Assembly (NCBI GenBank): GCA_002737345.1
Contig: NSIK01000010.1
Span: forward strand, 63,014-127,013
DNA from: Nitrospirota bacterium
GTDB taxonomy: Bacteria > Nitrospirota > Nitrospiria > Nitrospirales > Nitrospiraceae
Reading direction: 5' to 3'
Length of the DNA stretch: 64,000 bases
Positions 59,128 to 64,000 of the stretch are shown here, piece after piece. Position numbers and translations under genes: made by a program. How positions within the stretch are numbered: position 1 is the first letter of the stretch; every line of letters starts with the position of its first letter. The notes under the pieces are model-generated. The model searched no databases. It saw nothing but the letters and a program-made list of their open reading frames with translations, and was not told where the DNA came from.

Positions 59128-59856
59128 ATGCGGAAGTCAACCACCCACTCCCGCTCCAGAGTGAAGGCCTTCTTGATCATCGGCCTCGGCCTCCCGATCG
59201 GTGCACTCCTCTTCGTGTGGCTGCTCACCATGCCAGACGTCTCGTCCTTGCGCAGGACCAATCCGCCTGTGACAGCCCTGATGAGCGCGCGCCAGGCCCA
59301 GGCCGAGGCGCAGGGTCTCACGGTCGGGCGCCATTGGATCTGGGTGCCCCTCGCACGGATCTCCCCGCACCTCCGGCAGGCGGTCGTGGCGGCGGAAGAC
59401 GCCTCATTCTTCACGCATGAAGGATTCGACTGGGAAGGCATTAAAGAAGCAGCCAAGTACAACCTTGAGGCGGGCGAACTGAAGCGGGGCGGAAGCACCA
59501 TTACCCAGCAGCTGGCCAAAAATATTTATCTCTCGTCAGAACGGTCCCTGTTTCGAAAAGCACGGGAAGCCCTGATCGCGCGCGCGCTCGAACATCAACT
59601 CACCAAGGCGCGGATCCTTGAGCTCTATCTCAACGTCGCGGAATGGGGGGAGGGCGTCTACGGTGCTGAAGCGGCGGCCCGCCATCACTTCCAAAAGTCC
59701 TCACAAGACCTGACCGCCGATGAGGGAGCCTGGCTGGCCGCTATCTTGCCTTCGCCGCGTCGATACGATCCGGTCAAAAAAACCATGGCCCTGACTCGTA
59801 GGCATGATCACATCCTGAGCCTGATCACTCGGAAGCACAGCCATCCAGCTCCGTAA
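59128..59856 (+). CDS. mtgA: Monofunctional peptidoglycan transglycosylase
   Basis: A 242-residue GT51 enzyme anchored by one N-terminal helix (VKAFLIIGLGLPIGALLFVW). The catalytic region has LRQAVVAAEDASFFTHEGFD (the EDxxFxxHxG motif with the catalytic Glu), LKRGGSTITQQLAKNIYLSS, KARILELYLNVAEWGEGVYG and AAARHHFQKSSQDLTADEGA. It polymerises lipid II into glycan strands. No transpeptidase domain is attached. The start is ATG at 59128. It is divergent from engB. Confidence 0.94.
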   Translation: MRKSTTHSRSRVKAFLIIGLGLPIGALLFVWLLTMPDVSSLRRTNPPVTALMSARQAQAEAQGLTVGRHWIWVPLARISPHLRQAVVAAEDASFFTHEGFDWEGIKEAAKYNLEAGELKRGGSTITQQLAKNIYLSSERSLFRKAREALIARALEHQLTKARILELYLNVAEWGEGVYGAEAAARHHFQKSSQDLTADEGAWLAAILPSPRRYDPVKKTMALTRRHDHILSLITRKHSHPAP

Positions 59857-59912
59857 AGCCTCAGCGATCTCCCTGCCCCAGTCGTACGGAAGGCCTCGGT
59901 CAAGCGAATCTT

Positions 59913-60842
59913 TTATGAAAATTGCCCTCGAACTTTCGGAGAGCCGATCCCGTTCCACCAGCCTGCTGCCATGTAAGGCGTCACATGCCTGATGGCAAAT
60001 CGCCCGTCCGGCGAGAGGACGAGCGCTCCGGCAGACCCCTTGATCCGAGACACCAACAGACGCAATACCTGTCGGGCGGCAACCGTTGGGCTGGCGCCTG
60101 TCGCCAGACGATCACACATGGTCTTGGCGAGCACAAGGCGGATGATGCCTTCGCCAATGCCGGTCATCGATACAGCGCCGCTCTGATTATCGGCATAGAC
60201 ACCGCAGCCGATGAGAGGGCTGTCGCCCACCCGCCCAGGCAACATCGAATCGACGCCCCCGGTCGAAGCTCCTGCCGCCACTGTCCCGGCCCGATCCAAC
60301 GCAACCGCGCCGACGGTCCCATGCTGGTCCTTCTCCATCCGCTGAGATTTCACCATTGCACGATAGAGCTCCATCGTCTGCGCGACAGCCATCGAGGCGG
60401 GCGACCGACCGGCACTCCGGCGAAGCGCGCGCCCCTTCGAGAGAGGTTCGAGTTTGTAGTACTGCGCAAACGCCGTGGCCGGTGGGCCGGCAAGCAAGAC
60501 ATGGTTCGTGGCTTCCATGACCAGGCGGGCTGCCGTAATCGGATGCAGGATCCCTTCGATCGACGCGATGGCGCCGGCTTTGAGGTGGGCCCCTTCCATG
60601 ATCGAAGCGTCCATCCGTTGCACCCCGTCCAGCTGGCGATTCGCTCCCTCCCCCGCATTGAACAGCCCGGATTGTTCCAGGAGGCCGATCGTACATTCGA
60701 CGGCAATGGCGGCAGGACCTCCCTGTTCAAGGATGGCATAGCCGATGACGAGGGCATCGGACAGACAGGTAGCCTGCGCCGGCGTCATTCGTTTGCGGCC
60801 CGCGCCTCCGTGGGCAAGAATGAGAGGAAAGGACTTGGTCAA
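59913..60842 (-). CDS. Isoaspartyl peptidase/L-asparaginase (Ntn hydrolase)
   Basis: A 309-residue plant-type asparaginase. The N-terminal part is FPLILAHGGAGRKRMTPAQA, followed by SGLFNAGEGANRQLDGVQRM and DASIMEGAHLKAGAIASIEG. The autocleavage site is QHGTVGAVALDRAGTVAAGA, in which the Thr becomes the nucleophile. GCGVYADNQSGAVSMTGIGE continues the family pattern. It removes isoaspartyl residues or deamidates asparagine. It overlaps the next gene upstream by an ATGA (60839-60842). Confidence 0.92.
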   Translation of the reverse strand: MTKSFPLILAHGGAGRKRMTPAQATCLSDALVIGYAILEQGGPAAIAVECTIGLLEQSGLFNAGEGANRQLDGVQRMDASIMEGAHLKAGAIASIEGILHPITAARLVMEATNHVLLAGPPATAFAQYYKLEPLSKGRALRRSAGRSPASMAVAQTMELYRAMVKSQRMEKDQHGTVGAVALDRAGTVAAGASTGGVDSMLPGRVGDSPLIGCGVYADNQSGAVSMTGIGEGIIRLVLAKTMCDRLATGASPTVAARQVLRLLVSRIKGSAGALVLSPDGRFAIRHVTPYMAAGWWNGIGSPKVRGQFS

Positions 60843-61420
60843 TTGAGGAGAAGGTCCCGAACCTGCGGATGCGCCGGATCTCTCATCCGGTCCAAATCAG
60901 ACCGCACGAACCCCAACCCGGTGACACAAAGTTCGAAGTTGTCGGAGAGTATCCGAAACAGAGGCGTTTCTTCCCCTGACGGGTTGTCCTCCATTTGCGC
61001 GACAATCCCGTAGGAGCGCTTACCTGTCTTCATATAGTCCACGAGAAAATCCTTATGGTAGATCAACCCGCTCGTCTTGAGTCGGCGCAAATATTCCGGG
61101 AAGAGTCCCGCCATGAAAAGCGTGAAATCGCCGATGTGCTGATGCACGTCTCGCTCACGCTCCATGGACTGGGCCCCCAGCAAGACTTCCGATTCAAACA
61201 AAAGATCCACCACTGTATCGACTGGCCGGTCTTCCTGGTTTCTGATTTTATAGAGCTGATCGGTATGGGTAAAGTCGACAAGCAGGTTGGCGACGTAGCT
61301 GGTGACGTTGGGGTCGGGCCACCCGAGATGCTCCGTAAAGCTCTTCTCGGTCAGGGCGCCGAACAACTGACGAAGCGGATGCCGTGGCGAAACTTGCGTT
61401 CCCATTTCCACCTCTCGCAT
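60839..61420 (-). CDS. Conserved protein of unknown function coupled to isoaspartyl peptidase
   Basis: A 193-residue soluble protein. Motifs are LRQLFGALTEKSFTEHLGWP, VTSYVANLLVDFTHTDQLYK, HQHIGDFTLFMAGLFPEYLR and RILSDNFELCVTGLGFVRSD. I do not recognise the family; a mostly helical fold is likely. The stop overlaps the start of the isoaspartyl peptidase gene (ATGA). Function is unknown. Confidence 0.7.
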   Translation of the reverse strand: MREVEMGTQVSPRHPLRQLFGALTEKSFTEHLGWPDPNVTSYVANLLVDFTHTDQLYKIRNQEDRPVDTVVDLLFESEVLLGAQSMERERDVHQHIGDFTLFMAGLFPEYLRRLKTSGLIYHKDFLVDYMKTGKRSYGIVAQMEDNPSGEETPLFRILSDNFELCVTGLGFVRSDLDRMRDPAHPQVRDLLLN

Positions 61421-61489
61421 CTTCGAAAACGTTTCACCACAATATAGCAGATCTTGGTCTATCTGACGATAGCGGCCCCCCTGATCCTT

Positions 61490-62047
61490 CTATCGATCTT
61501 CGCGCGGCAGACTTGAGCATCGCCCGATTTTTGCCCGTTTCAGCTGCGCCAGAGTGCCTTCGATGGTGAGCAGTTTTCGTTTCGTGGGCAAGCCGCCGGA
61601 GAATCCTCCGAGCGACTGATCCTGCGCCACAATTCGATGACAAGGAACCAGGATCGGCATCGGATTCGCCCCCACGGCATTGCCGACAGCGCGGGCATAC
61701 TGTCTGCCCCCTACGCGGAGGGCCACCCATTGATAGGACCGCAGCTGGCCATGGGAGATGTCACAAAGCGTCCGCCAGACCTTCCGCTGAAAACTCGTCC
61801 CTCGTGAAAGGTCCAGCGGCAAATCAAACGATATGCGTGTTCCCGCCAGATAATCAGTCAGCTGCGTCAGCGCCTTTCGTAATCGCGGAGAAGCCTGGCC
61901 TTCTGGCAGTTCGATCGAGCCAGGCTGTAACTCGGCCAGCACGGCCCGACGCGAAGCCTTCGGCAATACCAGGGCATCGATCCCCTTCGCCGTTTCTGAC
62001 AGGGCCATCCAGCCCCACCGTGATTTGAAGATAATCGCCCGGCTCAT
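61490..62047 (-). CDS. ogt: Methylated-DNA-protein cysteine methyltransferase
   Basis: A 185-residue DNA repair protein that transfers alkyl groups from O6-methylguanine to its own Cys. The active site is GANPMPILVPCHRIVAQDQS (PCHRI), preceded by FQRKVWRTLCDISHGQLRSY and GGRQYARAVGNAVGANPMPI, ending GGFSGGLPTKRKLLTIEG. The N-terminal domain is Ogt-like without an Ada DNA-binding domain. It is 6 bases downstream of murJ. Confidence 0.93.
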   Translation of the reverse strand: MSRAIIFKSRWGWMALSETAKGIDALVLPKASRRAVLAELQPGSIELPEGQASPRLRKALTQLTDYLAGTRISFDLPLDLSRGTSFQRKVWRTLCDISHGQLRSYQWVALRVGGRQYARAVGNAVGANPMPILVPCHRIVAQDQSLGGFSGGLPTKRKLLTIEGTLAQLKRAKIGRCSSLPREDR

Positions 62048-62053
62048 TAGACC

Positions 62054-63670
62054 TCAGTGGCCAATGACTCGACCTAATTTTTTTCGCACCATGCCCCAAA
62101 CCAAACCAAGTTCTTCGGACTGCAACAAGGCATGGACGCCCAGATAGCCGCTCACGCTCAATCCGATGGCAACAAAGAGCAGGACCGATTTCTCCGTCCA
62201 TTCACCTGGCTGCGCCCAGATCTGCGCCGCCGCCACCCAGGCACAAACCAGAACCAACGGCACGGAGGCTAACAGCACGCGCAGCGACGACCGTCCAACG
62301 GAGCCCCACGCGATGCCTCCCAACCGGCGGTGCAATACCGCGACCAGGATGCCCCCATTTACCATCGCCGCCAAGGCTGTGGCCAAGGCCAGGCCTGCCG
62401 CGCCAAGCGAAGACATCAGCAGCAGCGCGAAGACGAGATTGGAGACCACGGCAATCGCTGCGGAGATAGCCGGCGTGCGCGTGTCTTGCAGCGAGTAGAA
62501 CGCCGAGACGATGATGCGAACGCCGCCGAAGGCCCAGAGGCCAACGGCGTAACAGAGCACCGCCAATGACGTCTCGGCTGTATCGTGCGAGGTAAAGGTC
62601 CCATGCTCGAAGAAGAGGTGGACGATCGGCTGGCGCAGGAGGATTAGGCCCAACATCGCTGGAAAAATGATAAAGAGGATCATGCGCAGGCCGAAGCCCA
62701 CCGTCGTCCGCAATTCGTCTCGGGCTCCGCGCGCCGCCTGCGCCGAGAAAGTCGGCAAAATGGCCGTGGCCAATGCCACGCCGAAAATCCCGAGCGGGAA
62801 CTGAATCAACCTCATGCCGTAAAAAAGATAGGTCGGCCCGCCCGCAAAAAATGAGGCGAGGATCGTGCTCACGGTAATGTTAATCTGCGTCACCGAAAGG
62901 CCGAGGAGCGACGGCACCATCAGCCGGCCGATCCTTCTCACGCCAGGATGGCCCGGCGCGAATCGAAATCCGAACAACATACCCCGCCGCCTCAAACCAG
63001 GGAGCTGCATGGCAAACTGCGCCATTCCTCCCGCCACGACCCCGATGGCCACGCCAAGAATCGGCTCCGACATCACGGGCGACAAGAAAAATGCACAACC
63101 GATGATCACGACATTAAAGAACACCGGCGAAAAAGCCGGCGCCGCAAAGGCGCGCATAGAATTCAGAATGCCCATTGCCAGCGCGGCCAGGCTGATAAAG
63201 ATGAGATAGGGGAACATGATCTGCGTGAGCAACGTCGTCATGCCCAGCTTCACCGGGTCGTCGTGAAATCCCGGCGCCAGAAGCCACACGATTCCCGCTG
63301 CCGCAATAATGCCCAAAATCGTGATGCCGGTCACGATCGTGAGTAATGTGGTGAAAAGGGCGCTCGCCAGCTCCCAAGCGTCGCGTTTCGATTTGAGCGC
63401 TTGATATTCTGTGAAAACAGGAATGAAGGCGGAGGACATCGACCCTTCCGCAAATAATTCTCGCAGCAAATTCGGGACGCGATAGGCGACGAAGAAGGCA
63501 TCGGCCGCGGGCGTTGCGCCGAAGAGTCCTGCCAGCAACATATCGCGGATGAATCCGAGGATACGGCTGCAAAACGTGGCCAAGCCGATCAAGCCGGCCG
63601 CTTTGACCACCGAGCGAGTCTCGTCCTGCACGTTCGCGGGAGCTGGAGCCACAACAGTAGGATCAGCCAT
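62054..63670 (-). CDS. murJ: Lipid II flippase MurJ
   Basis: A 538-residue MOP-superfamily membrane protein with about 14 helices. The start has VVKAAGLIGLATFCSRILGF continuing IRDMLLAGLFGATPAADAFF, then VPNLLRELFAEGSMSSAFIP and VFTEYQALKSKRDAWELASA, all typical of MurJ/MviN. It flips undecaprenyl-linked peptidoglycan precursor. The ATG at 63670 (MADPTVVAPA) is preferred over the GTG eight codons upstream. It is followed closely by ogt. Confidence 0.95.
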   Translation of the reverse strand: MADPTVVAPAPANVQDETRSVVKAAGLIGLATFCSRILGFIRDMLLAGLFGATPAADAFFVAYRVPNLLRELFAEGSMSSAFIPVFTEYQALKSKRDAWELASALFTTLLTIVTGITILGIIAAAGIVWLLAPGFHDDPVKLGMTTLLTQIMFPYLIFISLAALAMGILNSMRAFAAPAFSPVFFNVVIIGCAFFLSPVMSEPILGVAIGVVAGGMAQFAMQLPGLRRRGMLFGFRFAPGHPGVRRIGRLMVPSLLGLSVTQINITVSTILASFFAGGPTYLFYGMRLIQFPLGIFGVALATAILPTFSAQAARGARDELRTTVGFGLRMILFIIFPAMLGLILLRQPIVHLFFEHGTFTSHDTAETSLAVLCYAVGLWAFGGVRIIVSAFYSLQDTRTPAISAAIAVVSNLVFALLLMSSLGAAGLALATALAAMVNGGILVAVLHRRLGGIAWGSVGRSSLRVLLASVPLVLVCAWVAAAQIWAQPGEWTEKSVLLFVAIGLSVSGYLGVHALLQSEELGLVWGMVRKKLGRVIGH

Positions 63671-63761
63671 GGGTAGTGATTCTAGCGGAACCACGTCGGG
63701 CAGTCTATCGAACCGAATATTGACGGCTCGTAGGGGTCCTCCTCGATGTGCCTGCCCGGTC

Positions 63762-63791
63762 TTTAGCGCAGAATGATGCTCGTGCTATCAT
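63762..63791 (+). promoter_or_regulatory. Candidate promoter of the terminal gene
   Basis: TTTAGC, an 18-base spacer and TATCAT, with TG one base before the -10. It is ~37 bases before the ATG at 63828. Confidence 0.35.
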
Positions 63792-63827
63792 AGCAATTGC
63801 CATTATGATCCGAAGGTAGAACGTCCA

Positions 63828-64000
63828 ATGTCGCTTGAACTTTCTTCACATTTGCCCGGCGGATTTCAAATCCGACACCGCCTCCTCGGCATCTACCAGG
63901 GGAACGCGATCGAGCTGGCTTTTTGGCACCCCTCATCCGGGATGCCGGAACATGGCCTCTGTCGGTTCACCACAAAGGAGAAGGCCGAATCCTATCGCGC
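63828..64000 (+). CDS. Unidentified protein, 5' part only
   Basis: An ATG at 63828 opens a frame that runs off the window after 57 codons: MSLELSSHLPGGFQIRHRLL, GIYQGNAIELAFWHPSSGMP. No Shine-Dalgarno is clear (AAGGTAG lies 10 bases upstream). The fragment is too short to recognise. The open frame plus a candidate promoter make it a probable gene. Confidence 0.5.
   Translation, partial: MSLELSSHLPGGFQIRHRLLGIYQGNAIELAFWHPSSGMPEHGLCRFTTKEKAESYR

Noticed and set aside
59922-61013. 363-residue plus-strand ORF
   Set aside because: Antisense to the isoaspartyl peptidase and its neighbour, both with clear coding features.
1-64000. CRISPR array, rRNA operon, intact insertion sequence or replication origin
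   Set aside because: No regularly spaced direct repeats, rRNA-like sequence, complete transposase or DnaA-box cluster was seen. The repeats present are dispersed palindromes.

Overview
The window is a GC-rich chromosomal segment of a Gram-negative bacterium. Outer-membrane functions are well represented: LPS-assembly lipoprotein LptE, heptose enzymes GmhA and RfaE2, MlaA, SurA, and several lipoproteins. The set of conserved hypotheticals (DUF3015, DUF4105, SUMF1-fold proteins, M16 pair, cupredoxin with its own ECF sigma factor) and the intergenic repeats starting TA(G/A)CAGGATGCTGAAA resemble Nitrospira (Nitrospirota). That assignment is a judgement from memory, not a computed result. No prophage, CRISPR array, rRNA or intact insertion sequence is visible. 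The mobile-element content is only decayed fragments.

Layout. 1-2967: 3' part of a nucleotide-sugar epimerase, an MBL-fold protein with an unusual N-terminal half, and a VOC protein. 3300-5900: two exported SUMF1-fold proteins flanking hemD. 6089-14188: envelope and export-related genes (YceI, TonB-C protein, MlaA, DUF4105, DUF3015, M48 protease, AIM24), with an internally deleted alpha/beta hydrolase. 14189-16013: decayed DNA with a ParA stub, then pyrC. 16064-22663: an apparent zinc-homeostasis cluster (two-repeat His-rich protein, Tpx-like protein, truncated CDF exporter, ZIP permease, two CobW GTPases, a small conserved protein, WD40 protein, small membrane protein, Zur-like Fur regulator with a candidate operator). 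22700-23385: transposase and integrase wreckage at the 3' end of tRNA-His. 23475-31667: housekeeping genes (pyrF, rpsT, holA-lptE-leuS, a methyltransferase, a HAD phosphatase, der).

31922-35845: secreted two-repeat protein, ECF sigma factor, zinc-finger anti-sigma factor, cupredoxin and a large exported protein, probably one regulon. 35903-41687: aat, M20 peptidase, two small exported proteins, a site-2 protease and an XRE-MBL fusion. 41801-46045: four genes linked by ATGA overlaps (exported protein, HAD phosphatase, active and inactive M16 peptidases). 46295-52794: hemL, two small proteins, gmhA, a deoxyhypusine-synthase-like gene, SprT-like, dinB and rfaE2. 53007-64000: mfd, two parvulin-type chaperones, engB, mtgA, isoaspartyl peptidase, ogt, murJ and the start of one more gene.

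The most interesting signals are: (i) dispersed palindromic repeats whose end coincides with, and appears to supply, the stop codons of several genes; (ii) the zinc cluster with its linked small proteins; (iii) the sigma/anti-sigma/cupredoxin operon; (iv) promoters placed so that the start codon lies at or near +1, clearest for gmhA; (v) a fossil tRNA-His integration site.
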